DNA of 64,000 nt from Jeotgalibacillus proteolyticus (GCF_002926065.1 NZ_PREZ01000003.1:560501-624500); one strand, 5' to 3'. Numbered from the stretch's first letter, positions 1 through 9,666 are shown. Program-made: numbers and translations. The notes: a model not told the origin generated them from the letters alone.

Positions 1-890
1 GTATGCAGACAACAAGTAAAGACTGTGCACTTCTAATGGGCGCCCTCGCACTCGATATTTATCACGAAGGTGCTTATTACGTTCAGGGCGGTTTGTATCA
101 GTTTGCCTATCAATTAGTAGAAGCAGCAGAGCGAAATGGAGCCCAGGCTATTCTCGGCCGCCGCGTCACCTCCATAAAGAAAATCTGTGAACGATATGAA
201 GTGACAGACCACCGGGGCAAAGTGCGTATGGCTGATCATGTGATCTGTAATGCGCCTGTTCAGTCTCTTCCCGGCTTGATGGACAAAGAACTTTTCGAGG
301 GGCTTTCTAACAGAACAAAAAGGCGCTCTAGCCAGGAAACATGGGGCACCATGACGCTATATCTATCCTTAAAAGATACGGATCTTCCCAAAGACTTCCC
401 TCTTTTTCAGCAGCTGATGAATCCGGGAAACAGCAGACATGACGAAGGAAATCATTTATTTTTGTCCCTTTCGCACCCTGAGGACAGAAAACGCGCACCA
501 GAAGGCTGCCGCACTCTAACTATTAGTACGCATATCAACCTTGAGGGCTGGAAAACAAAAGCTCAATACGATGAAAATAAAAAACGGTACACCGAAAAAA
601 TACTCAGGGTGATTCGCATCTATTACCCCTCAATTGATAATGCCATCATTGAGCTCTATCCCGGGGCGCCTAAAGCCTGGGAACGATTTACTCTACGGCC
701 TTCCGGGATGGTTGGAGGATTTCCGCAAACGAGAACCCACTCTCTTTTTTTAAGTCTTTCTCACCGCACACCGCTTAAAAACTTCTGGTTATGCGGAGAC
801 TCTATTTTTCCTGGAGGTGGTACGATTGGGGTTTCTGTCAGTGGCTACCATTGCTTTCGTTCCATCACAGGAAGACGGCTGATTCAATAG
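1..890 (+). CDS. FAD-dependent phytoene desaturase/amine oxidase family protein, C-terminal part (5' end outside window)
   Basis: This is the C-terminal ~295 residues of a flavoprotein that enters the window already in frame. The end of the protein carries LCGDSIFPGGGTIGVSVSGY, the FAD-contacting motif (GDSxFPGxGxxGxxxSG) shared by CrtI/CrtN carotenoid desaturases and related NAD(P)/FAD oxidoreductases. Near the visible start, GAYYVQGGLYQFAYQLVEAAE matches the substrate-domain segment that follows the Rossmann half in these enzymes. The N-terminal dinucleotide-binding GxGxxG motif is not in the window, so the substrate cannot be told. A carotenoid desaturase/isomerase-like role is the best guess. 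An intrinsic terminator follows about 80 bases downstream, and katG is a separate unit. Confidence 0.75.
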   Translation, partial: MQTTSKDCALLMGALALDIYHEGAYYVQGGLYQFAYQLVEAAERNGAQAILGRRVTSIKKICERYEVTDHRGKVRMADHVICNAPVQSLPGLMDKELFEGLSNRTKRRSSQETWGTMTLYLSLKDTDLPKDFPLFQQLMNPGNSRHDEGNHLFLSLSHPEDRKRAPEGCRTLTISTHINLEGWKTKAQYDENKKRYTEKILRVIRIYYPSIDNAIIELYPGAPKAWERFTLRPSGMVGGFPQTRTHSLFLSLSHRTPLKNFWLCGDSIFPGGGTIGVSVSGYHCFRSITGRRLIQ

Positions 891-967
891 AAGAACCGCT
901 TCTCCCTTCTGTTGAACAACCAGCTTGCTAGAAACAAGAAAGAATTTTACCCCTTTTATAAAAAATT

Positions 968-992
968 GAGCATTTTTACGTGCTCTTTTTTT
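968..992 (+). terminator. Intrinsic terminator after the desaturase-like gene
   Basis: GAGCA and TGCTC form a short stem around an 8-base loop and are followed by seven T residues. It ends just before the katG promoter region. Confidence 0.6.
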
Positions 993-1001
993 ATTTATAT
1001 A

Positions 1002-1016
1002 TTATAATGATTATAA
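1002..1016 (+). promoter_or_regulatory. PerR box upstream of katG
   Basis: TTATAATGATTATAA matches the B. subtilis PerR consensus TTATAATnATTATAA at every position. It lies 78 bases before the katG start and includes a TATAAT hexamer that could be the -10 element, so a bound repressor would block RNA polymerase. PerR regulation of catalase is established in Bacillus; its use here is inferred from the site. Confidence 0.85.
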
Positions 1017-1048
1017 TGTGAGAAAGATTATCACCTCACTTTTATTAA

Positions 1049-3304
<2,256 letters not shown>

Positions 3305-3318
3305 TCAATCGCACAAAA

Positions 3319-3353
3319 AACAGGAGCCTCCAGCGAGGTCTCCTGTTTTTATT
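3319..3353 (+). terminator. Terminator after katG
   Basis: ACAGGAG and CTCCTGT pair, with an inner CTC/GAG extension, and are followed by a T-rich run. The convergent acetyltransferase gene ends inside the T tract. Confidence 0.8.
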
Positions 3354-3354
3354 T

Positions 3355-3843
3355 TTAAACGGTAAATGTCTGAATAAGACAAGGCTCTTCATCCATTACT
3401 TTCTGTCTTTCCTGATACTCGATCCCTGCTTCAGCATAAAGCTTCTTCCAAAAGGAAACGGCCGGTCTGTTTTCCTCAAGCTCAATAACAAAATACTTGC
3501 CCTTCCTTTGCTCAAATAACAAGTTAACCGCTTCTCTCCCCCACCCTTTTCCTTTGAATTGGTTCAGGATGAAAAGATCGTTAACACCAAAATCGTTCTC
3601 TTTTTTAAGAAAAGGACGCTCGAGCAATAGGAGGAATCCAATGATGTCGGTTTCCAGCTTTATAAAATAAGGAGAAATTCCATCAATCTCCCAGAACCTC
3701 TCTAAGCTTTCGTAATGAAAGGATCCGTCCTCCCCGATTTCAAGCTTGGCAGTGAAGGCTGAGAGATCATGCAGATAAAGAGAATAGAGATTTCGCAAAA
3801 TATGTTTTTGTGATTCTTTAACCTTAGTAAGGGTAATCGACAT
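3355..3843 (-). CDS. GNAT-family N-acetyltransferase
   Basis: This is a probable acetyl-CoA-dependent acyltransferase of about 162 residues with unknown acceptor. The acetyl-CoA-binding beta-bulge and pyrophosphate loop are seen around LNQFKGKGWGREAVNLLFEQ, a version of the Q/RxxGxG/A motif. The frame opens further upstream at 3876, but the ATG at 3843 is preferred because GAGGAT lies 7 bases before it, whereas the upstream ATGs have no comparable site. It is transcribed toward katG and shares that gene's terminator region. The family assignment is secure; the substrate is not known. Confidence 0.8.
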   Translation of the reverse strand: MSITLTKVKESQKHILRNLYSLYLHDLSAFTAKLEIGEDGSFHYESLERFWEIDGISPYFIKLETDIIGFLLLLERPFLKKENDFGVNDLFILNQFKGKGWGREAVNLLFEQRKGKYFVIELEENRPAVSFWKKLYAEAGIEYQERQKVMDEEPCLIQTFTV

Positions 3844-3985
3844 ACGGCAGATCCTCATTCCATCTTTTTCTCTCATTTTACCTTAAATCATTTCTATTTT
3901 TATTATTATTCATGACGAAACAGGTATTCATTTTCCACTTTCTGTTACTATTATTATAGGTCGAAAATAAAAGGAGGCTAGTATC

Positions 3986-4183
3986 ATGGACAATAATGGG
4001 TATCTAATTCTCCTGGGCAGCCTGATGGTTCTGATTTTTGGAGGAACCTTTACACTCCGCTTTTTTAATACCGGGGAGCTGTTGATCGGTCAAATGGTCG
4101 TACTAATTGTCGGGATCATCCTTTTAGCGGCTTCAATCATCTGGAGAAAAAGCAATAAGCAGATTAACTATGGTGAAAATTAA
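3986..4183 (+). CDS. Small two-TM membrane protein
   Basis: This 65-residue protein is almost entirely two hydrophobic helices (YLILLGSLMVLIFGGTFTL and MVVLIVGIILLAASIIW) with a short basic tail. The start has a strong AAAAGGAGG site 7-8 bases upstream, which supports real translation. No family was recognised. It stands alone, closed by a terminator shared with the converging small gene at 4240. Its function is unknown. Confidence 0.6.
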   Translation: MDNNGYLILLGSLMVLIFGGTFTLRFFNTGELLIGQMVVLIVGIILLAASIIWRKSNKQINYGEN

Positions 4184-4189
4184 CCTCAA

Positions 4190-4232
4190 AAAGAAAGGGA
4201 GCTCAAGTAAAACTGGAGATCTCTTTCTTTTT
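4190..4232. terminator. Bidirectional terminator between two small membrane genes
   Basis: Arms of about 15 bases beginning AAAGAAAGG and ending CTTTCTTT flank an 11-base loop. There is a T run on the plus side and an A run on the other, so it could serve both converging genes. Confidence 0.7.
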
Positions 4233-4239
4233 GACACCT

Positions 4240-4452
4240 TTAAAGAAGTCTAAGCAAAGTTTGCGCCAAACCATAAAAAAATAGAATAACACACCAGTTT
4301 ACTACAGTTAGAAACAGTGCCATACCTGGGATCAGCTTCTTTTCCAACTTATCGCTAAATGTAAGAATGGCTAGAGCAATAGAGAAGACACTCCCTGCGA
4401 GGATGACAAGGATGATAGGACCTGCAGCACGTTCACTCGTTAACCTTGGCAA
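4240..4452 (-). CDS. Small hydrophobic membrane protein
   Basis: This 70-residue protein has two predicted membrane helices (PIILVILAGSVFSIALAILTF and MALFLTVVNWCVILFFYGLA) separated by a short charged loop. The start codon is TTG, supported by AAGGTG about 8 bases upstream; the next in-frame ATG would leave only the second helix. No family is recognised. It sits between a terminator and a GntR/ABC operon on the same strand but is not coupled to it. Confidence 0.5.
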   Translation of the reverse strand: MPRLTSERAAGPIILVILAGSVFSIALAILTFSDKLEKKLIPGMALFLTVVNWCVILFFYGLAQTLLRLL

Positions 4453-4526
4453 ATATTGGACACCTTGAGGAGATTTTCTTTTTTAGTCGTAATAAGACTT
4501 CAGTATTTAACGACTGTTAATACGGA

Positions 4527-4646
4527 GTGAAAGTAGATGCAGGAATTAGTATCATCCGAAAATTTATTCCTGTTTATTCTATCGTTGGGATTCTTCCGCT
4601 ATTTTTATGTGTTCTTTACACCCTGTTTCTTAAAAAGCCTTTCTGA
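4527..4646 (+). CDS. Possible 39-residue hydrophobic peptide or gene remnant
   Basis: A GTG-initiated frame encodes MKVDAGISIIRKFIPVYSIV followed by a second hydrophobic stretch ending LYTLFLKKPF. It overlaps the 3' end of the opposing ABC permease gene by 17 bases. A second, longer frame from ATG 4537 also encodes a hydrophobic start but runs into antisense of the permease. The ribosome binding site is poor for the GTG frame. It may be a small membrane peptide or the tail of a decayed gene. Confidence 0.22.
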   Translation: MKVDAGISIIRKFIPVYSIVGILPLFLCVLYTLFLKKPF

Positions 4647-5235
4647 AATAAATAACAGACGAAATGATCCAGGAAACAGCATAAAGGGTCAGGACTGCAA
4701 CGGCCGATCCCGCGTATAAAGTTGTCGTAGACAAACCGGTTACAAATTCAGTGATTGCTGTTAAGTGCTGAGCTAAAAAATTCTCAGCAGCCTGGAACAG
4801 GATTACGGTCACGATAAAACCAATAATTACAACGGTTGAAATGTAGCCAGGCTTTAATATATAAAACAAGGGAAAGGTCAGCGCAGCGAATAATAAGAAT
4901 AAGCTGCTTCCAATTGCCATATCCGTCACCGTGAAGGGTTTATTAAAGATGAATAATGCCAGGCTTGAAAATCCGATACTTAAGACCATATACACCACAG
5001 CCCCTACGTAACGTGAAGCGATAATTTCTTTTCTTGTGTACGGCAAAGAATTTAAAAGAATATTAGTTTCTGCTTTTTCATCATACGCATAGGTGTTTAG
5101 AGGAATAAAAACACTCGCAATAAGAAAGATTAGCGCAGGATGTGAGTTCATAAAAATAAAGAAACAGACAAATGGAGCAAAAATCAGCAGCTGCCTTTTT
5201 TGCAGGATAAGATCACGCCTGATTAAATTAAACAA
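4630..5235 (-). CDS. ABC-2 type transporter permease
   Basis: This 201-residue membrane subunit has about six hydrophobic helices and belongs to the short ABC-2 permease family found next to YtrA-type GntR regulators (as in ytr and pmt operons). The N-terminal segment MFNLIRRDLILQKRQLLIFA and the YDEKAETNILLNSLPYTRKE loop are typical of that family. The start overlaps the end of the ATPase gene by 8 bases, so the two are probably translationally coupled. With one ATPase and one permease gene, the exporter is probably a dimer of each. The substrate is unknown; antimicrobial peptides or lipids are family precedents. Confidence 0.85.
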   Translation of the reverse strand: MFNLIRRDLILQKRQLLIFAPFVCFFIFMNSHPALIFLIASVFIPLNTYAYDEKAETNILLNSLPYTRKEIIASRYVGAVVYMVLSIGFSSLALFIFNKPFTVTDMAIGSSLFLLFAALTFPLFYILKPGYISTVVIIGFIVTVILFQAAENFLAQHLTAITEFVTGLSTTTLYAGSAVAVLTLYAVSWIISSVIYFRKAF

Positions 5236-6103
5236 CGTTTTTCCCTCCTTTCACGTAATACATAATGTCCTCCAATGATGCCCGTTCAATAATTACTTCG
5301 TTGCCAAACGTATTTTTCACGGCACTGATATTATCTGTTAAGGCCTCAAATCCTGTCGGTGCCCGGTGTACATGGACAAAGGATTTTTCCGTGTCACGAT
5401 CCAGAAGCTCCATCCCACCTTTTACAAGTGCATAATTTTCAGCCACTTCGTGAATGGATTGATTAAAGATTAGTTCGCCATTTTGAATAAAAGCGATATA
5501 GTCTGCGATACGATCCAGGTCCGTTGTAATATGCGTCGAGAAAAAGATCGTCCGCTCCCCATCAACCATTAATTCCTGTAGGAGGTCCAAAAGCTCTCTT
5601 CTGAAGATGGGGTCTAGTCCGGCCGTTGGCTCATCCATAATAATCAGCTCGGCATGATGAGAAAGTGCAATTGCCAGTGATACCTTCATTTGCATCCCTT
5701 TAGAAAATGTTTTAATCGGCTTGTTAAGCGGTAATTCAAACTGTTCGACATACTGGGCAAACAGGGAATGATCCCAGGACTTATAAGCCGGTGCGACGAT
5801 TCGTTTAATATCCTTTAAGTTCAGCCCTTCAAAAAATACATTGCCGTCATAAACAAACCCAATGCGTTCCTTAATCGCTTTTTCGTGCGTCTCATAGTCC
5901 AGCCCTAAAATCTTCACTTCTCCATTATCGGGTCTCAGTAAATTCATCATCATTTTAATGGTGGTGGATTTACCCGCACCATTTGCCCCAATGAATCCTG
6001 TCACGAATCCTTTTTTAACCTGTAAATCCATATGATCAATGGAAAAACCCTTAAAGCTTTTCGATACATTGTTTAATTCAACCACGTTTTCCAACCTGCT
6101 CAC
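5228..6103 (-). CDS. ABC transporter ATP-binding protein (YtrB-like)
   Basis: This 291-residue ATPase energises the permease encoded next to it. Walker A is GANGAGKST near residue 38, the signature is the SKGMQ variant (KTFSKGMQMKVSLAIAL), and Walker B is LIIMDEPTAGLDP; the H-loop is FFSTHITTD. The SKGM signature and the C-terminal extension are typical of drug/peptide ABC-2 exporters such as YtrB and BcrA. The gene overlaps the regulator by 4 bases (ATG within its stop region) and the permease by 8, so all three form one operon expressed from the promoter near 6553-6581. Confidence 0.93.
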   Translation of the reverse strand: MSRLENVVELNNVSKSFKGFSIDHMDLQVKKGFVTGFIGANGAGKSTTIKMMMNLLRPDNGEVKILGLDYETHEKAIKERIGFVYDGNVFFEGLNLKDIKRIVAPAYKSWDHSLFAQYVEQFELPLNKPIKTFSKGMQMKVSLAIALSHHAELIIMDEPTAGLDPIFRRELLDLLQELMVDGERTIFFSTHITTDLDRIADYIAFIQNGELIFNQSIHEVAENYALVKGGMELLDRDTEKSFVHVHRAPTGFEALTDNISAVKNTFGNEVIIERASLEDIMYYVKGGKNVV

Positions 6104-6471
6104 TCCTCGTATAAGATCTTTAATAAATCCTGCAGTTCATTTAGGGAAAGGCCGATTTCTCTGCTGTTGGTGATAACTGAGTTCAGCTGTTCCTCAATGA
6201 CTTTTAACTTTTTCTCTTTCATCAGCTCTAAATTTTGTTCAGCTACGAATGACCCTTTTCCTACAATGGAATAAATAAAGCCTGCTTTCTCAAGCTCCTC
6301 GTAGGCACGTTTTGTTGTAATAACACTGATCTGTAGATCCTTCGCAAGCTTTCGCATGGACGGGATCGCGGTCCCCTCCTCCAACTCTCCTGCTAAAATG
6401 GACGATTTAATTTGATTGGTGATTTGCTCATAAATAGGCTCCTTTGAACTGTTGGAGATAATGATTTGCAT
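6100..6471 (-). CDS. GntR-family (YtrA subfamily) transcriptional repressor
   Basis: This 123-residue repressor has the short YtrA layout: an N-terminal winged helix-turn-helix (EPIYEQITNQIKSSILAGEL; AIPSMRKLAKDLQISVITTK) with only a ~40-residue C-terminal dimerisation tail and no ligand domain. In this subfamily the first gene of an ABC exporter operon encodes its own repressor, and cell-wall antibiotics relieve repression. The order regulator-ATPase-permease with overlapping ends fits. The likely operator overlaps the -10 element and contains a 12-base AGTGTGTATATA core that also occurs in the operator of the second GntR/ABC operon at 28741. Confidence 0.9.
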   Translation of the reverse strand: MQIIISNSSKEPIYEQITNQIKSSILAGELEEGTAIPSMRKLAKDLQISVITTKRAYEELEKAGFIYSIVGKGSFVAEQNLELMKEKKLKVIEEQLNSVITNSREIGLSLNELQDLLKILYEE

Positions 6472-6552
6472 GCTAATCCCTCTTCTTTGCGTGTTATCAA
6501 TAGTGGCGGTAATGATTCGAATTATTATATATTGTATATATACTATATACTC

Positions 6553-6581
6553 ATTATATACACACTTGAATCATCGTTCAA
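6553..6581 (-). promoter_or_regulatory. Promoter with candidate GntR operator for the ABC operon
   Basis: On the minus strand TTGAAC and TATAAT are separated by exactly 17 bases. AGTGTGTATATA (6555-6566) overlaps the -10 element and is identical to one half of the 28741 operator. The second half-site here is degenerate, within a run of alternating TA. Confidence 0.7.
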
Positions 6582-6615
6582 CCTTTTTCAGAAAAAATTT
6601 CGAATACCAATAAAA

Positions 6616-6652
6616 GAGCACGCTTTGAAAGGGAGACTTTCAAAGCATGCTC
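6616..6652 (-). terminator. Terminator (minus strand) downstream of the frameshifted small gene
   Basis: GCTTTGAAAG and CTTTCAAAGC form a 10-bp stem extended by GAGCA/TGCTC with one mismatch. On the minus strand it is followed by TTTTATT. It lies about 75 bases past the stop of the 6729-7023 gene. Confidence 0.7.
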
Positions 6653-6728
6653 AGTTATACAGATTTGTGTTTGGATAACGCCTTTTAATAAACCTCATAT
6701 ATTTATGTTCTGCTTCTAAGCTTTTGTT

Positions 6729-7023
6729 CTAATTAAACCTCTTCCGCTGTACAAGTAAACTCACCGAATTAAGCGCAATGGTTATCCCAAGCAGAACGGC
6801 TGCTGCGAAAACGACAGCCCCCATTGTATCTAAAAGCGCTGACCAGTCCTCTATCATGACAAGGCGGTAGCTGTTTGATCTGTAAGCATAGCGCAATACC
6901 GCAAGCGCTCAGGCTGATGAACGAAAGAACAATCCATTTTCCTTTTTTCACACATTGTTTCATGCTGATCGCCGGAAGGATCCAGGCAAGCAAGCCCAAT
7001 AGTAAGCTAGCAATAGTAAGCAA
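6729..7023 (-). pseudogene. Small membrane protein gene with a frameshift
   Basis: The first ~50 codons, from a TTG start with a perfect GGAGG 7 bases upstream, encode MLTIASLLLGLLAWILPAIS and a second helix ending ALCLQIKQ. The open frame then loses its hydrophobic character. In the next frame the sequence continues SYRLVMIEDWSALLDTMGAV followed by a third helix and a stop at 6729-6731. The pattern, with IEDWSAL after the second helix, is what I recall for a small Bacillus membrane family of about 95-100 residues. The length at the junction fits a two-base deletion or one-base insertion near 6880. It may be a real inactivation or a sequencing error. Confidence 0.7.
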
Positions 7024-7126
7024 AATAATTCCTCCGATTTTTGATGGTGTATTTTAACTTTACCATTAATGTAATTTATTGTGTATATAGATTTCATTAA
7101 CTTCCTGACAATTCAGAAATAGGTGA

Positions 7127-7155
7127 TTGACAAGAATTGTGTGGTTCTATATGAT
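7127..7155 (+). promoter_or_regulatory. SigA-type promoter of the lacI-type gene
   Basis: TTGACA (7127-7132) and TATGAT (7150-7155) are separated by 17 bases, a near-consensus vegetative promoter placed 38 bases before the chosen start codon. Confidence 0.8.
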
Positions 7156-7169
7156 TATTTCAAATAAGG

Positions 7170-7181
7170 TTAACCGGTTAA
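7170..7181 (+). promoter_or_regulatory. LacI-family operator (autoregulatory)
   Basis: TTAACCGGTTAA is a perfect 12-base palindrome with the central CG typical of LacI/GalR operators. It lies 14 bases after the -10 element, so binding would block transcription of the regulator itself. An identical copy is at 8259-8270. Confidence 0.85.
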
Positions 7182-7192
7182 ATGGAGGTTAC

Positions 7193-8233
7193 ATGAAAAA
7201 TAAATCAACGATACGAGATGTAGCAAAATTAGCTGGTGTATCGAGTGCCACCGTTTCTTATGTACTTAATGGAGTCAAAAAGGTTTCTGATGATACGAAG
7301 CAGCGAGTGCTCAAATCAGTAGAAGAGTTAAATTATTATCCCGATTTTACTGCCATCAGCTTATCAAAAAGCAAATCGAATCTGATAGGTGTAATGGTGC
7401 CTCTCATAACCGATTCCCCCGCTTCTATGTTCAAGAAGAATCAGTATTATCATGAGTTCTTGAGCGGTGTGGAAATGATCGCAAGAAATAATAATTTTGA
7501 TACGATGATTTCAGGCGTCGGAGACCCGGAAGAATGCAGCAATTGGGTGAAGAAAAGAAATTTAGACGGACTGATTTTTGTCGGCTTGTTCCCGGAAAAT
7601 TTATATCTTGAAATGAGCAAACTGGACATTCCGATTGTTTTGATTGATAGCTATGAAGAGCATGCAAACCGTTATTTGAATGTTCAAATCGACGATGAGC
7701 TTGGCGGTTATGCAGCCACCAGGCATTTAATAGAATTAGGCCATGAAAAAATCGTGTTTGTGGCGACGAGTTTAGCTTCCAGTCCGGTCGACCGTAAGCG
7801 GTACGATGGCTATAAAAGAGCCATTACTGAGTTTCACCTGCCTTTAGATGACAGGTTAACAATTGAAACAAATGATATTGCATTTGATTATGGTTATAAA
7901 GCAGGAGAATCTATCGTCAGATCTTCTGTTCACTGCACTGCCGTTGTGGCCGTTTCTGATAATTTGGCAATCGGCATCATTAAGGCCCTTCAGGATAACG
8001 GCAAGCGGATTCCTGAGGATTACTCCATTGTTGGATTTGATGATATCGCCATCAGCCAATACATCACGCCGAGTCTTACTACCGTTAGACAGGATGTTTT
8101 TGATAAAGGCAAAACTGCTACAGAGCTTCTGATGAAATCAATTAATGACACAGACGCTCCCTCCCCTTCTGGAACTACTGCTGTAGAGTTACCTATAAAA
8201 CTAATCATTAGGGATTCAACAAAGGCTTTATAG
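7193..8233 (+). CDS. LacI-family transcriptional regulator
   Basis: This 346-residue DNA-binding regulator starts with the classic LacI helix-turn-helix and hinge: STIRDVAKLAGVSSATVSYV followed by VSDDTKQRVLKSVEELNY. The remaining ~280 residues form a periplasmic-binding-protein-like sugar sensor ending in the family's TTVRQDVFDKGKTATELL segment. The ATG at 7193 is chosen because GGAGG is 5-9 bases before it; the frame continues upstream only through the promoter. Identical palindromes lie before this gene and before the sugar-binding protein gene, so the regulator probably represses both and is relieved by a sugar, perhaps a maltodextrin. Confidence 0.93.
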   Translation: MKNKSTIRDVAKLAGVSSATVSYVLNGVKKVSDDTKQRVLKSVEELNYYPDFTAISLSKSKSNLIGVMVPLITDSPASMFKKNQYYHEFLSGVEMIARNNNFDTMISGVGDPEECSNWVKKRNLDGLIFVGLFPENLYLEMSKLDIPIVLIDSYEEHANRYLNVQIDDELGGYAATRHLIELGHEKIVFVATSLASSPVDRKRYDGYKRAITEFHLPLDDRLTIETNDIAFDYGYKAGESIVRSSVHCTAVVAVSDNLAIGIIKALQDNGKRIPEDYSIVGFDDIAISQYITPSLTTVRQDVFDKGKTATELLMKSINDTDAPSPSGTTAVELPIKLIIRDSTKAL

Positions 8234-8250
8234 CTATTGTTGAATTACTT

Positions 8251-8281
8251 TTGAAAGGTTAACCGGTTAACTTTTTATATG
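8251..8281 (+). promoter_or_regulatory. Promoter with embedded LacI operator before the sugar-binding protein
   Basis: TTGAAA (8251-8256) and TTTATA (8274-8279) are spaced by 17 bases. The palindrome GTTAACCGGTTAAC (8258-8271) fills the spacer, so repressor and polymerase would exclude each other. Confidence 0.75.
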
Positions 8282-8286
8282 ATGAA

Positions 8287-8301
8287 ATGAAATCGCTTTC
8301 A
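8287..8301 (+). promoter_or_regulatory. cre site (CcpA)
   Basis: ATGAAATCGCTTTCA fits the Bacillus cre consensus WTGNAANCGNWNNCA at every fixed position and is nearly palindromic. It lies just downstream of the promoter, a position where CcpA acts as a roadblock. It implies glucose repression of the sugar-binding protein gene. Confidence 0.75.
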
Positions 8302-8367
8302 ATTATAGGAGGTGTTTATGTAACTTCTGTTTTATCATTTTAGTTAATTATAAGGAGGAAACACAGT

Positions 8368-9618
8368 ATGAAGAAAATCAGGCAAATGCTTTTAATATCA
8401 GCCTTAGCCGTATCAACCGCAGCATGCGCCCCGGATCGGGAAAGTGATCAATCAGGAGCTACCCAGGAGGCAGGAGCTCTTCCTGAAGAATTATTAGTTT
8501 GGGCCCCCGATGGAGAAATTTCGGCAATTGAAGATCAGGCTTCTCGATTTACAGATGAAACCGGAATTAATGTAAGAGTGGTACCTTTTGGACAAGCTGA
8601 CCAAACGGAAGCCATTGTTCTGGATGGACCAGCCGGCAAGGGTCCGGATCTCTTTTTCCAGCCTGGAGTCGGAAACCTGGCAGTCCAGGGATTAGTTCAA
8701 CCGATGGAAGTCGCTCAGGAAATTCTTGATACGTATTCAAACGGGTCGCTGGATGCGCTTAGTTATGAAGGGGAGCTTTATGGTCTTCCTGCAGTGGTTG
8801 AATCATTAGCGCTTTATTATAATAAAGAACTTGTACCTGAAGCGCCTGAAACAATGGAGGAGCTTGAACAGATTGCCGAAAGTCTAACCGATGATGCAAA
8901 TGATGAATTTGGCTTCCTTTATCCTGTTAATGACTTTTATTTTTCCTATCCTTTTATGGCGGGATACGGAGCTTATATTTTAGGTGAAGAAGGAGAAGAT
9001 GCCTACGACCTTGAAGATGTTGGTCTAGCTAACGAGGGCGGCGTTCAAGGAGCTTCACTTATTCAAGGCTGGTTCGAGAAAGAGTATATGCCAGTCGGGA
9101 TTACGATGGATGTTACAAATGGGTTGTTTTCTGACGGGAAAGTTGGCGCTATTATCAACGGACCATGGGCGCGCTATGACTTTGAAGAGGCGCTGGGAGA
9201 AAATTTAGGTACTGCCCCTCTCCCTCAGCTTGATAACGGCGAGTATCCGCAAACCTTTTTAGGCACCAAAGGCTGGATGCTTTCCGCTTATTCAGAACAC
9301 CCTGAAGAAGCGACGGAATTAGCCGTTTATTTTACAAACGAGGATTCTTTGAAGGAGTATTTTGAATCCACTGGAGAAATACCGGCAAATTCAGCGATTT
9401 TAGCTAGTGAAGAATTTTTAAACAATCCCATTCTTAATGGTTTCGCCGTTCAATTAGAGCGGGCAAAGCCATTTCCAAATGTCGCAGCACTGTCTGCAGT
9501 ATGGCAGCCAATGGCAGATGCGCTAACCTTTATCACGCAAGGTGACGATGTGAAAGAAACATTAGAAGATGGAGTGTCTACCATCGAACAGGATATCGAA
9601 ATGAACTATAAGCAATAA
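8368..9618 (+). CDS. Extracellular sugar-binding lipoprotein of an ABC importer (MalE/CycB-like)
   Basis: This 416-residue family-1 solute-binding protein is predicted to capture a sugar, probably a malto-oligosaccharide, on the outer membrane face. The N-terminus is a lipoprotein signal (MKKIRQMLLISALAVSTAAC) with a lipobox ending in Cys20. Downstream come LPEELLVWAPDGEISAIEDQ and LALYYNKELVPEAPETMEEL, typical of MalE-type receptors, and KGWMLSAYSEHPEEATELAV near the C-terminus. A strong AAGGAGGAAAC site precedes the ATG. Expected companion permease genes (malF/malG type) are absent; a terminator follows directly. Regulation by a LacI repressor and CcpA is indicated by the upstream sites. 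Confidence 0.92.
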   Translation: MKKIRQMLLISALAVSTAACAPDRESDQSGATQEAGALPEELLVWAPDGEISAIEDQASRFTDETGINVRVVPFGQADQTEAIVLDGPAGKGPDLFFQPGVGNLAVQGLVQPMEVAQEILDTYSNGSLDALSYEGELYGLPAVVESLALYYNKELVPEAPETMEELEQIAESLTDDANDEFGFLYPVNDFYFSYPFMAGYGAYILGEEGEDAYDLEDVGLANEGGVQGASLIQGWFEKEYMPVGITMDVTNGLFSDGKVGAIINGPWARYDFEEALGENLGTAPLPQLDNGEYPQTFLGTKGWMLSAYSEHPEEATELAVYFTNEDSLKEYFESTGEIPANSAILASEEFLNNPILNGFAVQLERAKPFPNVAALSAVWQPMADALTFITQGDDVKETLEDGVSTIEQDIEMNYKQ

Positions 9619-9625
9619 CTATGAA

Positions 9626-9666
9626 GTCAGTCTCCTGGTGCACTAGCCGGGGGCTGACCTTTTTTG
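9626..9666 (+). terminator. Terminator after the sugar-binding protein
   Basis: GTCAGTCTCCTGG and CCGGGGGCTGAC pair through a stem with some G-T pairs and are followed by CTTTTTT. It closes the gene only 7 bases after its stop, so no importer permease is cotranscribed. The 245 bases that follow hold no recognisable gene apart from a weak promoter-like TTGGTA/TATAAA pair near 9850-9880. Confidence 0.75.

Noticed and set aside
6466-6678. 70-codon plus-strand ORF over the promoter region of the GntR/ABC operon
   Set aside because: It overlaps a promoter, operator and terminator hairpin and has no protein-like character.
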